Assembly (NCBI RefSeq): GCF_000878195.1
Contig: NZ_JXST01000003.1
Coordinates: 62,001 to 126,000 of the forward strand
From: Mycolicibacterium llatzerense
GTDB lineage: Bacteria; Actinomycetota; Actinomycetes; Mycobacteriales; Mycobacteriaceae
Length of the DNA: 64,000 nt
Direction: 5' to 3'
How positions within the stretch are numbered: the first letter of the stretch is position 1; each line of letters begins with the position of its first letter. This document shows, piece by piece, positions 18,913-34,080 of the stretch. The notes beneath the pieces were generated by a model. The model made no database searches. It was not told the DNA's origin and saw nothing but the letters and a program-made list of their open reading frames with translations. The position numbers and the translations under genes were made by a program.

Positions 18913-19520
18913 ACCACGTCGCCACCGTCGCCGGGCGGGCCATTCCGGTGGGCGACCTCGACGACCGTGAATCACGTTTGCGGGCAAGCGCATTGGCGCC
19001 ATCGCTACCGGTGCCCGGGACCAGTGAAGGCCGCCAGCTGCGGCGCTGGCTGGCCCAGTTGCTGGTCACCGACGAGCTGGTGCGCGTGGCAGCCGGCGAA
19101 CTCGGTGTCGACGACCGCGATGCGCCTACCGAAGCTGATCTGCTGCCCGACGCCGCCGCCCGGATGGAGCTCGGCAGCGTCGCCGCGGCTGCCCTCGAAC
19201 AGCCGCTGGCGCGCGCGCTGTTCGTCCGCGTGACCGCCGACGTTCGGCTCGCGGGTGACGAGGTCGAGCGCTACCACGCCCGCAACCCCCTGCGGTTCGC
19301 CCCGCCCGTCCCTGATCTCGGCGGCTGGTCCACCGCGGCGACCGTCGCCCCGCCACTGGATCAGGTGCGGCCGCAGATCACCGCACATCTGCTGGGGTCG
19401 GCACGCCGACGCACCTTCCGGCATTGGCTCGACGCCCGCCGGGCCGAGTCGGTGCACCTGGCACCTGGATATGAACACCCCGGCGACCCGCGCCAGCCCG
19501 ACCACGTCCACCGGCATTGA
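18909..19520 (+). CDS. conserved protein of the mannosidase operon (position of Rv0649, fabD2)
   Basis: A 203-residue protein whose ATG overlaps the mannosidase stop by four bases. It occupies the place of the gene annotated fabD2 in M. tuberculosis, but no malonyl-transferase GHSxG motif is visible, so that name is doubtful. The sequence is mostly helical; GRQLRRWLAQLLVTDELVRVAAGELGV and EVERYHARNP recall the N-terminal part of SurA/PpiC-type chaperones. The C-terminus is His/Pro-rich (HPGDPRQPDHVHRH). Its conserved link with the mannosidase and the sugar kinase suggests a role in the same pathway; biochemical function is unknown. Confidence 0.65.
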   Translation: MNHVATVAGRAIPVGDLDDRESRLRASALAPSLPVPGTSEGRQLRRWLAQLLVTDELVRVAAGELGVDDRDAPTEADLLPDAAARMELGSVAAAALEQPLARALFVRVTADVRLAGDEVERYHARNPLRFAPPVPDLGGWSTAATVAPPLDQVRPQITAHLLGSARRRTFRHWLDARRAESVHLAPGYEHPGDPRQPDHVHRH

Positions 19521-19527
19521 GGCCACG

Positions 19528-20436
19528 ATGCCCGAACTGACCCTCGCTCTCGACATCGGTGGCACCAAGATCGCCGCGGCGCTCGTCGACCCGGACGGCG
19601 TGCTCGTGCACCGCGCGCAGCTGCCTACGCCGCACGCGGACCGCGAGCAGGTGTGGGCAACCGTCGACACCCTGGTCGGCGCCGCTCTCGGCGCGGCCGG
19701 CGGGCGCCCGCTGCGGGGTGTGGGCGTCGGCTCCGCCGGTCCCATCGACGTCTCGGCGGGCACTGTGAGCCCGCTGAATATCGCTGTCTGGCAACAGTTT
19801 CCGTTGGTGCAGCGACTTGCCGAGCGTACCGGCCTGCCGGTACGGCTGGCCGGTGACGTCGTATGCCTGGCCATGGGTGAGCAATGGCGCGGGGCCGGTC
19901 AGGGGGCGCAGTTCCTGCTCGGCATGGTGGTGTCGACCGGTATCGGTGGCGGGTTGGTGCTCGATGGCGCGCCGTACCTCGGTCGCACCGGTAATGCCGG
20001 GCACATCGGGCACGTCGTGGTGGACCCCGACGGTCCGCGCTGCGCGTGCGGTGGTCAGGGCTGCGTGGAGGCGGTGGCCTCGGGTCCGCACCTGGCGCGC
20101 TGGGCGCACGAGCACGGCTGGGGCGCGCCGGCCGATGCCGACGCGAAGGCGCTGGCCGACGCTGCCGGCCGCGGGGATCCGGTTGCGGTGCAGGCGTTCG
20201 CGCGCGGTGCCGATGCGATCGCCGTCGCCATCGCGTCGGCGGCGGCGGTCTGCGATCTGGATCTGGTGGTGCTCGGCGGAGGTGTGGCGAACGCGGGGGA
20301 GGTGTTGTTCGCCCCGTTGCGGGCGGCGCTGCCCCGTTATGCGGGGTTGAGCTTCTTGCGCGGCCTGCGGGTGGTGCCCGCCGCACTCGGCGGCGATGCC
20401 GGCCTGGTCGGCGCGGCCGCGCTGTTCCGTTCTTGA
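19528..20436 (+). CDS. ROK family sugar kinase (Rv0650-like)
   Basis: The 302-residue product has the N-terminal phosphate-binding loop LALDIGGTKIAAALVD, the sugar-binding region GNAGHIGHV and the ROK zinc motif CACGGQGCVE (residues ~169-178). It should phosphorylate a hexose such as mannose or glucose with ATP. It is the third gene of the mannosidase operon, 7 nt after the previous stop, which supports uptake or salvage of mannose released by the GH38 enzyme. Its last ~100 bp overlap the convergent HxlR gene. Confidence 0.85.
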   Translation: MPELTLALDIGGTKIAAALVDPDGVLVHRAQLPTPHADREQVWATVDTLVGAALGAAGGRPLRGVGVGSAGPIDVSAGTVSPLNIAVWQQFPLVQRLAERTGLPVRLAGDVVCLAMGEQWRGAGQGAQFLLGMVVSTGIGGGLVLDGAPYLGRTGNAGHIGHVVVDPDGPRCACGGQGCVEAVASGPHLARWAHEHGWGAPADADAKALADAAGRGDPVAVQAFARGADAIAVAIASAAAVCDLDLVVLGGGVANAGEVLFAPLRAALPRYAGLSFLRGLRVVPAALGGDAGLVGAAALFRS

Positions 20437-20765
20437 GAAGCGTTGCGCTCCATATGCTTTCGGCCCCAATCGCACAGGGACCACAGCACGGGACCCAGCG
20501 TCTTGCCGTATTCGGAGATCGAGTAGTGCACGCACGGCGGCACCGTGCCGGCGTCGTGGCGGTCGATGATGCCGTCGGCCACCAGCTCGTGCAGGTGCCG
20601 GATGAGCATGCGCTCGGTGATGTCGGGGATGCTGCGCCGGAGTTCGGCGGTGCGCATCGGACCGTCCGAGAGCCGCCACAGGATGGTGCCCTTCCAGCGG
20701 CCGTCGACGACGGAGAGGGCGGCGTCGATCGGGCACTCGCCGATCTCTTTCTTCGATACCGCCAC
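20337..20765 (-). CDS. HxlR family winged-helix regulator
   Basis: The 142-residue product has the HxlR core: CPIDAALSVVDGRWKGTILW, RTAELRRSIPDITERMLIRH and the wing SEYGKTLGPVL. The GTG at 20765 is the likely start because a perfect AGGAGGT lies 6 nt upstream; two further ATGs upstream would add seven residues. After the usual ~110 residues comes a basic, Ala/Pro-rich tail that is read antisense to the end of the ROK kinase gene. It is divergent from a DUF1772 membrane protein gene, with direct repeats between them. Confidence 0.8.
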   Translation of the reverse strand: MAVSKKEIGECPIDAALSVVDGRWKGTILWRLSDGPMRTAELRRSIPDITERMLIRHLHELVADGIIDRHDAGTVPPCVHYSISEYGKTLGPVLWSLCDWGRKHMERNASQERNSAAAPTRPASPPSAAGTTRRPRKKLNPA

Positions 20766-20792
20766 GGTGCACCTCCTGGTCATCATGCTGAA

Positions 20793-20821
20793 TAATTTGT
20801 CAGTACCTTGTTATTTGTCAG
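20793..20821. promoter_or_regulatory. direct repeats, probable HxlR binding sites
   Basis: TAATTTGTCAG (20793-20803) and TTATTTGTCAG (20811-20821) are direct repeats 18 bp apart in the AT-rich gap between the HxlR gene and the DUF1772 gene. The position covers both promoters. The assignment to HxlR is inferred from adjacency. Confidence 0.55.
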
Positions 20822-20843
20822 CATAGTGACCAGGCTCGATGTC

Positions 20844-21281
20844 ATGGAACACATTGCGCAACTACTCACCGTGATCGTTGTCGGCACGCTGGTCGGTGTC
20901 GAGTTCGGCGTGGCCGCGTTCATGAATCCGATCCTGGAACGGCTGCCCGACGACGCCTACCGCCAAGCGCGCGCAACCGGCAGCCGGCTCCTCGGGACGG
21001 TGATGCCGTTCTGGTACATCGCCGCGGCCGCACTGCTGGTCGGGGATGCGGTGCTCGGGCGGGCGCCGCTGGCCATCGCCGCCGTGGTGGTGATGGGGGC
21101 GGTGATGGTCCTGACCCTGACCACGCTGGTGCCGATCAACAACCGGGTCGCGGCGTGGGCGGGCGCCGGTCCTGACGAGGCGCCGACGAACCGGGCGCTG
21201 GCCCACCGCTGGGACCGGCTGCACTGGCTCCGTGTGGCGCTCCTGCTCGTGGCGTTCGTCCTGGTGGCGCTGCCCCGGTGA
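20844..21281 (+). CDS. DUF1772 (anthrone oxygenase-like) membrane protein
   Basis: A 145-residue integral membrane protein with about four hydrophobic helices. The N-terminus GTLVGVEFGVAAFMNPIL and the later TLVPINNRVAAW, followed by HRWDRLHWLRVALL, are the DUF1772 pattern. The family contains anthrone-oxygenase-like proteins but most bacterial members are uncharacterised. It is divergent from the HxlR regulator and probably controlled by it. ATG 20844 is preferred to the upstream in-frame start at 20808, which lies inside the operator region. Confidence 0.7.
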   Translation: MEHIAQLLTVIVVGTLVGVEFGVAAFMNPILERLPDDAYRQARATGSRLLGTVMPFWYIAAAALLVGDAVLGRAPLAIAAVVVMGAVMVLTLTTLVPINNRVAAWAGAGPDEAPTNRALAHRWDRLHWLRVALLLVAFVLVALPR

Positions 21282-21321
21282 AGCCGGTGTCCGCTGGCCG
21301 GACATGAGGTAGGCCTGTGAT

Positions 21322-21340
21322 TTAGGTAAGACTAAGCTAA
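21322..21340 (+). promoter_or_regulatory. IdeR-type iron box upstream of the formyltransferase gene
   Basis: TTAGGTAAGACTAAGCTAA matches the mycobacterial IdeR consensus TTAGGTTAGGCTAACCTAA at 16 of 19 positions by direct comparison. It lies 71 bp upstream of the ATG at 21412, in the normal place for a promoter-proximal operator. IdeR with bound Fe(II) represses siderophore genes through such boxes, so the downstream pair is predicted to be induced by iron starvation. Confidence 0.8.
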
Positions 21341-21411
21341 GTTGATCTTGTTAACGGTGCGTGACCATCTCTTCACACGCCGATCTGAATCAGACTTAGT
21401 GAGGTAGTGGC

Positions 21412-22350
21412 ATGCGCGTCGTCTTCTTCGGTTTCCAGACGTGGGGGGTCAAGACGCTGCAGGCGTTGATCGATCTGGGACACGACGTGCCGATGGTGGT
21501 CACGCATCCGACCAGCACAGACTCGTACAAGGCGATCTTCTCGGATTCGGTCGAGGAACTCGCCCAGGCGCACGGCATCCCGGTGCACCTGACCATGCGG
21601 GCCGACCACGAGACCATCGACCTCGTCAAGCGCTCAGAACCCGACGTCATCGTCGTCAACAGCTGGTATACGCGGATGACGGACGAGCTGTACGACCTGC
21701 CGCCGTACGGGACGCTGAACCTGCACGACTCCCTGCTGCCGAAGGGGACCGGCTTCTCCCCGGTCATCTGGTCGCTGATCAGCGGCGAGGCCCAGATCGG
21801 CCTGACGGTGCACCGGATGGACGAGGACCTCGACACCGGGGACATCCTCGTGCAGCATTCGCTGCCCATCGGCCCGCACGACACCGGCACCGAACTGGTC
21901 GAGCGCGGCATCGCCCTGATTCCCGGCGCGCTGAAGGAAGCGTTTGCGGCCCTCGAATCCGGCAACCCGCAGTGGCGGCCGCAGAACAAGGCGACCCGCA
22001 CCTACTTCCACAAGCGGTCCGAACGCGACAGCCTCATCGACTGGACTTGGCCGGCCGAAGACCTGGAACGACTGGTGCGCGCGCTGTCGGCGCCGTACCC
22101 GCCCGCATTCACCCTCTACAACGGTGAACGGATCGAGGTGCTGGCGGCGAAGGTCTCCGAAATCCGCTACGGCGGCACCCCGGGACGCGTGATCGTGCAG
22201 GAGGGCGGCGGCGCCGTGGTCTGCGGCCCGAATGCCTACCGCGGTGGGAACCTCGGCCTCGTCATCACCCGACTCCGCACGGCCGATGGTGTGGAACACA
22301 GCGGAGCGGAGTTCTTCCGCCGCGGCGGTTACCTGACCAGCGAGGCCTGA
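21412..22350 (+). CDS. formyltransferase, probable siderophore (FxbA-like) type
   Basis: The 312-residue product belongs to the formyltransferase superfamily using 10-formyl-tetrahydrofolate. The catalytic triad is intact: N103, H105 (NLHDSLLP) and D141 (DTGDIL), with the same spacing as PurN N106/H108/D144. A C-terminal domain follows, as in methionyl-tRNA formyltransferase. The IdeR box upstream argues against a housekeeping fmt role and for siderophore work such as FxbA, which formylates exochelin hydroxyornithine. It lies 4 nt from the downstream ATP-grasp gene. The exact acceptor is not provable from sequence. Confidence 0.75.
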   Translation: MRVVFFGFQTWGVKTLQALIDLGHDVPMVVTHPTSTDSYKAIFSDSVEELAQAHGIPVHLTMRADHETIDLVKRSEPDVIVVNSWYTRMTDELYDLPPYGTLNLHDSLLPKGTGFSPVIWSLISGEAQIGLTVHRMDEDLDTGDILVQHSLPIGPHDTGTELVERGIALIPGALKEAFAALESGNPQWRPQNKATRTYFHKRSERDSLIDWTWPAEDLERLVRALSAPYPPAFTLYNGERIEVLAAKVSEIRYGGTPGRVIVQEGGGAVVCGPNAYRGGNLGLVITRLRTADGVEHSGAEFFRRGGYLTSEA

Positions 22351-22354
22351 ACCC

Positions 22355-23266
22355 GTGCCGCTGCTGACATACATCGCGACGCCGTCGTGGCTCAGGTCCA
22401 TCCGCCGCCGGATGCTCGCGCTGATTCCGGTCCGGTTCCTGCGGCACGTCCTCTATCTCTTGATGATCCGCAAGCGGGGCAACTTCGACGAGCCGCAGAC
22501 CTTCAACGAGAAGGTGAACTGGCGCATCTTCAACGATCGCCGGGAACGGATCGTCAAGGCCTGCGACAAGACGTGGATGAAAGAGATGGCCCGGGCGGCG
22601 TATCCGGGCGCCGATCTCCGCATCCCCGCCACGTACTGGTCGGGTACCGATCTGCAGGACGCGGGGGATCTGACGACACTGCCGCCCTGGGTGCTCAAGC
22701 CCAACGCCAGCAGTGGCCAGGCGCTGTTCGGTCCTGATCCGCAGACCGATCTGGCCCGCCTGCAGGACCAGACCAGCAGCTGGTTCCAGGAGACGCCGCT
22801 GGAGCTCGGCGAGTGGGGCTACAGCGAAGCCCGCCCGCTGCTCCTGATCGAGGAACGTATCCCCACGCCGGATGGTCAGCCGCCGGTCGACTACAAGTTC
22901 TTCGTGTTCGACGGCCGCGTGGAGCTCATCCAGGTGAATCGGGGCCGGTTCGGCCAGAACCAGACCACGACATTCCTGGACGCGGACTGGCGCCGGCTGC
23001 CCGTGCGCTGGCGCATCCACCCGGTGGCCGCCGAAGAGCGGCCGGTGGAGCTGGACAAGATGCTCGAAATCGCCCGCACTTTGGGTGCGGACTGGGACTT
23101 CATCCGCGTCGACCTCTATGCCGTCGACGGCGACGTGTGGTTCGGGGAGTACACCCCGTACCCGGGCACCGGCATGCTGCGCTACGAGCCGATGAGCTTC
23201 GACCTCGAGCAGGGCCGGCAGTGGCGGCTGCCGACAGCCGACCAGGTGCGCCGCGGGCAGCCATAG
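22355..23266 (+). CDS. TupA-like ATP-grasp protein
   Basis: The 303-residue product shows the TupA-like ATP-grasp pattern: NFDEPQTFNEKVNWRI near residue 42, WVLKPNASSGQ, DYKFFVFDGRVELIQV and the metal-binding end DFIRVDLY...VWFGEYTPYPGTG. TupA relatives make amide or similar links in teichuronopeptides and capsular polymers. Here the GTG start is 4 nt after the formyltransferase stop, so the two are co-transcribed under the iron box. A role in building or tailoring an iron-chelating molecule is inference from this context. Confidence 0.72.
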   Translation: MPLLTYIATPSWLRSIRRRMLALIPVRFLRHVLYLLMIRKRGNFDEPQTFNEKVNWRIFNDRRERIVKACDKTWMKEMARAAYPGADLRIPATYWSGTDLQDAGDLTTLPPWVLKPNASSGQALFGPDPQTDLARLQDQTSSWFQETPLELGEWGYSEARPLLLIEERIPTPDGQPPVDYKFFVFDGRVELIQVNRGRFGQNQTTTFLDADWRRLPVRWRIHPVAAEERPVELDKMLEIARTLGADWDFIRVDLYAVDGDVWFGEYTPYPGTGMLRYEPMSFDLEQGRQWRLPTADQVRRGQP

Positions 23267-23302
23267 CCGGCTGAGTCCGCGGCACTGCCGTCTCGGGCCG
23301 TT

Positions 23303-23332
23303 TTGGCTGATCGGCAGGCCATCGGCTACTCT
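23303..23332 (+). promoter_or_regulatory. probable promoter of the rplJ-rplL operon
   Basis: TTGGCT (23303-23308) and TACTCT (23327-23332) are separated by 18 bp, a sigma-A-type arrangement. Transcription would start just before the L10 leader. It lies right after the stop of the ATP-grasp gene. Confidence 0.55.
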
Positions 23333-23338
23333 GATCCC

Positions 23339-23467
23339 GTTCCACCGAAGACCGTCGGTCACCGAGCAATCGGTTGAAGGCCCAGGCACTGCCTGGCGGC
23401 CCACGCAGGAGGACGAGGTTTTCAGAGTTTTTATTCTGCGCGCCCCGACCTTTCTGTGTCGGGGCGC
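23339..23467 (+). ncRNA. ribosomal protein L10 leader
   Basis: The leader of rplJL contains the conserved L10-leader elements: an early ACCGAAGACCG hairpin arm, GAAGGCCCAGGCACTGCCTGG (given here as GAAGGCCCAG then GCACTGCCTGG) and CCACGCAGGAGG. The L10-L7/L12 complex is known to bind this structure and repress its own operon. Its 3' end is the attenuator hairpin at 23440-23467. Boundaries are approximate. Confidence 0.8.
23440..23467 (+). terminator. attenuator hairpin of the L10 leader
   Basis: GCGCCCCGAC (23440-23449) pairs perfectly with GTCGGGGCGC (23458-23467) around an 8-nt loop, followed by TTTGCATTT. It stands 79 bp before rplJ, so it is a conditional terminator within the leader. 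Confidence 0.8.
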
Positions 23468-23546
23468 TTTGCATTTCTGGCCTCGATCAAAGCCGAATCC
23501 CCGGCAGTCTCCAGTGGGCCGATGAATACACCACAAGGAGGCATGT

Positions 23547-24074
23547 ATGGCCAAGGCTGACAAAGCCACTGCGGTCGCAGACATTGCCGAACAGTTCAAG
23601 GCCTCGACGGCCACTGTCGTGACCGAGTACCGCGGTCTGACGGTTGCCAATCTCGCCGAGCTGCGTCGCTCCCTTGGTGCCTCGACGACCTACACGGTCG
23701 CCAAGAACACCCTGGTCAAGCGCGCTGCCTCGGAGGCTGGGATCGAAGGCCTCGACGACCTGTTCGCAGGTCCGACCGCCATCGCGTTCATCACCGGCGA
23801 GCCGGTCGATGCCGCGAAGGCAATCAAGAAGTTCGCGAAGGATCACAAGCAGCTCGTCATCAAGGGCGGCTACATGGACGGCGCTGCGCTGTCTGTGGCC
23901 CAGGTCGAGAAGATCGCCGACCTCGAGTCGCGCGAAGTGCTGCTGTCCAAGCTGGCCGGCGCCCTCAAGGCGAAGCAGTCCCAGGCCGCGGCGCTGTTCG
24001 TTGCGCCCGCGTCCCAGGTTGCCCGCCTGGCCGCCGCTCTGCAGGACAAGAAGGCCGCCGAGTCGGCTGCCTGA
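23547..24074 (+). CDS. rplJ: 50S ribosomal protein L10
   Basis: L10 anchors the L7/L12 stalk on 23S rRNA. The 175-residue product matches the family length and shows [19 protein letters not shown] and the [13 protein letters not shown] stretch, with the C-terminal helix that binds L12 dimers. The ATG follows ACAAGGAGG. It is regulated by the L10 leader and co-transcribed with rplL, 48 nt downstream. Confidence 0.97.
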   Translation: MAKADKATAVADIAEQFKASTATVVTEYRGLTVANLAELRRSLGASTTYTVAKNTLVKRAASEAGIEGLDDLFAGPTAIAFITGEPVDAAKAIKKFAKDHKQLVIKGGYMDGAALSVAQVEKIADLESREVLLSKLAGALKAKQSQAAALFVAPASQVARLAAALQDKKAAESAA

Positions 24075-24122
24075 TCCATCTAGACCAACCAAAACAAGAA
24101 AAACCAAGGAAGGACCATTCAC

Positions 24123-24509
24123 ATGGCCAAGCTGTCCACCGAAGAACTGCTCGACGCGTTCAAGGAAATGACCCTGCTGGAGCTCTCGGAGTTCGTGAAG
24201 CAGTTCGAGGAGACCTTCGACGTCACCGCCGCTGCTCCGGTCGCCGTTGCCGCCGCTGGTGGCGCTGCTGCTCCCGCCGAGGCTGCTGAGGAGCAGTCCG
24301 AGTTCGACGTCATCCTCGAGGGTGCCGGCGACAAGAAGATCGGCGTCATCAAGGTCGTCCGCGAGATCGTTTCCGGCCTGGGCCTGAAGGAAGCCAAGGA
24401 CCTGGTCGACGGCGCCCCCAAGCCGCTGCTGGAGAAGGTCTCGAAGGAGGCCGCCGAGGACGCCAAGGCCAAGCTCGAGGCCGCCGGCGCTTCGGTGTCC
24501 GTCAAGTAA
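24123..24509 (+). CDS. rplL: 50S ribosomal protein L7/L12
   Basis: L7/L12 recruits translation factors to the ribosome. The 128-residue product has the dimerising N-terminus ([21 protein letters not shown]), an Ala-rich hinge and the conserved C-terminal domain ([36 protein letters not shown]). The start follows AAGGAAGGACC. A strong terminator lies 22 nt after the stop. Confidence 0.97.
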   Translation: MAKLSTEELLDAFKEMTLLELSEFVKQFEETFDVTAAAPVAVAAAGGAAAPAEAAEEQSEFDVILEGAGDKKIGVIKVVREIVSGLGLKEAKDLVDGAPKPLLEKVSKEAAEDAKAKLEAAGASVSVK

Positions 24510-24530
24510 GTTCGCCAGAACTGACGTTTT

Positions 24531-24559
24531 CCCCCGGAGTCCATTGCGGACTCCGGGGG
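24531..24559 (+). terminator. terminator after rplL
   Basis: CCCCCGGAGTCC (24531-24542) pairs with GGACTCCGGGGG (24548-24559) around ATTGC, followed by ATTTCGCTTTT. It ends the rplJL transcript before mkl. Confidence 0.9.
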
Positions 24560-24768
24560 ATTTCGCTTTTCAGGGGTTATAAATCGGGGCATTTCTGACC
24601 CTGTCGGGGACCATGGGGTAGTTGGCTCAGTGCCCATCAGAGTGACTTCTGGGCGGGCCGTCCGATAGTTGGAACAAGGTGCATCAGCTCGCGATCGATG
24701 CGCTACAGTGACTCAAGCCACAGGCAGGGCAGCAAATGGCGCGCGAGCGCTGGCGGAAGGGATCTCAC

Positions 24769-25791
24769 ATGGGCGTCCAAATCGACGTGACAGGACTGAG
24801 TAAGTCCTTTGGGTCGTCGAAGATCTGGGAAGACGTCACTTTGACCATCCCCGCCGGTGAGGTCAGCGTCATGCTGGGCCCGTCCGGTACCGGTAAGTCG
24901 GTGTTCCTGAAGTCGCTGATCGGCCTGCTGCGCCCCGAGCGTGGCTCCATCGTCATCGATGGCACCAACATCATCGAGTGCTCGGCCAAGGAGCTCTACG
25001 AGATCCGCACCCTGTTCGGTGTGCTGTTCCAGGACGGCGCGCTGTTCGGCTCGATGAACATCTACGACAACACGGCCTTCCCGCTACGCGAGCACACCAA
25101 GAAGTCCGAGTCCGAGATCCGCAAGATCGTCATGGAGAAGCTGGACGTCGTGGGTATGCCCAACGACGGTCACAAGTTCCCGGGCGAAATCTCCGGTGGT
25201 ATGCGCAAGCGTGCCGGCCTGGCCCGCGCTCTGGTGCTCGACCCCAAGATCATCCTGGTCGACGAGCCGGACTCCGGTCTGGACCCCGTGCGTACCGCCT
25301 ACCTGTCGCAGCTGCTGATCGACATCAACGCGCAGATCGACGCCACGGTGCTGATCGTGACGCACAACATCAACATCGTGCGTACGGTGCCGGACAACAT
25401 CGGCATGCTCTACCGCAAGCACCTGGTCATGTTCGGCCCCCGCGAGGTGCTGCTGACCAGTGAGGAGCCGGCGGTCAAGCAGTTCCTCAACGGTCGTCGT
25501 ATCGGCCCCATCGGTATGTCCGAGGAGAAGGACGCCGCCACTGCCGCTGCTGAGCAGGCCGCGATCGATGCCGGTCACTCCGATGGTGGTGTCGAGGAGA
25601 TCGAGGGCGTGCCGCCGCAGATCGAGGTGACCCCGGGTATGCCGGTCCGCCAGGCGGTGGCTCGTCGTCAGGCTCGGGTGCGCTCGATCCTGCACACCCT
25701 GCCGCCGGCCGCGCAGGCCGCCATCCTCGAAGACCTCAACAGGACCGGTCGCTCCGACGACCCGGTGACGGCTCAGATTCCGCGGGCCTGA
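24769..25791 (+). CDS. mkl: Mce transporter ATPase Mkl (MceG)
   Basis: An ABC ATPase that energises the Mce lipid/cholesterol importers at the inner membrane. The 340-residue product has Walker A GPSGTGKS (residues ~42-49), the signature SGGMRKRAGLARAL, Walker B IILVDEPDSGLDP and an H-loop His in VTHN. About 90 C-terminal residues are a charged extension typical of MceG. ATG 24769 is chosen because GGAAGG lies 8 nt upstream; an ATG at 24736 is possible. The upstream gap holds a TANNNT element (TACAGT at 24704-24709) and no other gene. The genes that M. tuberculosis carries between rplL and mkl are absent. Confidence 0.92.
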   Translation: MGVQIDVTGLSKSFGSSKIWEDVTLTIPAGEVSVMLGPSGTGKSVFLKSLIGLLRPERGSIVIDGTNIIECSAKELYEIRTLFGVLFQDGALFGSMNIYDNTAFPLREHTKKSESEIRKIVMEKLDVVGMPNDGHKFPGEISGGMRKRAGLARALVLDPKIILVDEPDSGLDPVRTAYLSQLLIDINAQIDATVLIVTHNINIVRTVPDNIGMLYRKHLVMFGPREVLLTSEEPAVKQFLNGRRIGPIGMSEEKDAATAAAEQAAIDAGHSDGGVEEIEGVPPQIEVTPGMPVRQAVARRQARVRSILHTLPPAAQAAILEDLNRTGRSDDPVTAQIPRA

Positions 25792-25806
25792 TCCGCGGAA
25801 CGTCGA

Positions 25807-25843
25807 AAATCGCGCCCGGGCTGCATCAGTCCGGGCGCGATTT
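25807..25843. terminator. terminator after mkl
   Basis: AAATCGCGCCCGG (25807-25819) and CCGGGCGCGATTT (25831-25843) form a perfect 13-bp stem with an 11-nt loop, 15 nt after the mkl stop. The symmetrical A and T ends let it work in both directions. Confidence 0.85.
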
Positions 25844-26416
25844 CTGTCGACGAGGGTGCAGACAGATCGCGAAATCTCCCCCCGGGGTGCGCTGAGCGCA
25901 TGCCCGAGCGTGTTGCGAGGGCGGCAACGCCGGTGATCTTGGTCACGGCAGGTCCGTCGGCGGCGACGTGCGAGTGGCGCCGCGGGGCCCGCTGGGTCAC
26001 GATGGCAGCGGCCCGGATCGCAATTTGCCGGTAAAACTCCACACCAAACACCGTGGCAACTCTTGACTGAGGCCCGCAAACGGGCCAATCTGTTGGGCAG
26101 CATGTATTCAAGGGTTTTGTTGATGGGTCCAGACGCCAGCCAGCGTTATCCGTTAAAACCCTCTCCAAGCATGCCGTGGTTGAGGAATGCGCCGTCCTAC
26201 GCTAATGTTGGACGTTGCGCTGGCTGCATCCTGCCCACCTCACCCGCACCTGACACCTTCTAGCCTGAGCCCTGCTCAGTGATCTAGTTGCGTGCCCTGT
26301 GTCTTGTAAGGCCCGGACTGTGAGAACGCCAGCCGGACCGACACAGATAGAGCGGCACTTCGGACCGGTTTCGACCGGCACCGGAACAGTCGCATCAGGT
26401 GCTGGAAGGACGCATC
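25844..26416 (+). promoter_or_regulatory. rpoB upstream region with candidate promoters
   Basis: About 570 bp without a convincing gene. Two promoter-like places are visible: TTGACT (26063-26068) followed 18 bp later by CAATCT, and a TANNNT -10 element TACGCT (26198-26203) with an AT-rich upstream run GTTAAAACCC. A long leader of ~200 nt would follow the second. Toxin-antitoxin genes that lie between mkl and rpoB in M. tuberculosis are absent. The promoters are inferred by motif only. Confidence 0.4.
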
Positions 26417-29902
<3,486 letters not shown>

Positions 29903-29961
29903 TCAACCGTCCGTAGTCAGCTTTTTCTGATTCATACACCCGCAAGGGGAAAGGGAGTTAC

Positions 29962-33912
<3,951 letters not shown>

Positions 33913-33925
33913 TCAGTCAAGGAAG

Positions 33926-33956
33926 AGGCCCCCGCGCTCTGCGCGGGGGCCTTTTT
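33926..33956 (+). terminator. Rho-independent terminator after rpoC
   Basis: AGGCCCCCGCGC (33926-33937) pairs with GCGCGGGGGCCT (33941-33952) around TCT and runs into TTTTT. This is the most canonical intrinsic terminator in the window. Confidence 0.95.
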
Positions 33957-34080
33957 CATGCGCCGAATGGCTGGTTGTCGCACGGATGTCGGGAATTCCG
34001 TGGCACAAGGGGCCTCTCGGTGTTTTTTGTGTGTCCTGATCGCCGAATGACGTGTCAGGATCATTCTGGGGGAGGATCAC

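Noticed and set aside
26063..26263. 66-codon plus-strand frame upstream of rpoB
   Set aside because: No ribosome site, no family features, and it covers the promoter region.
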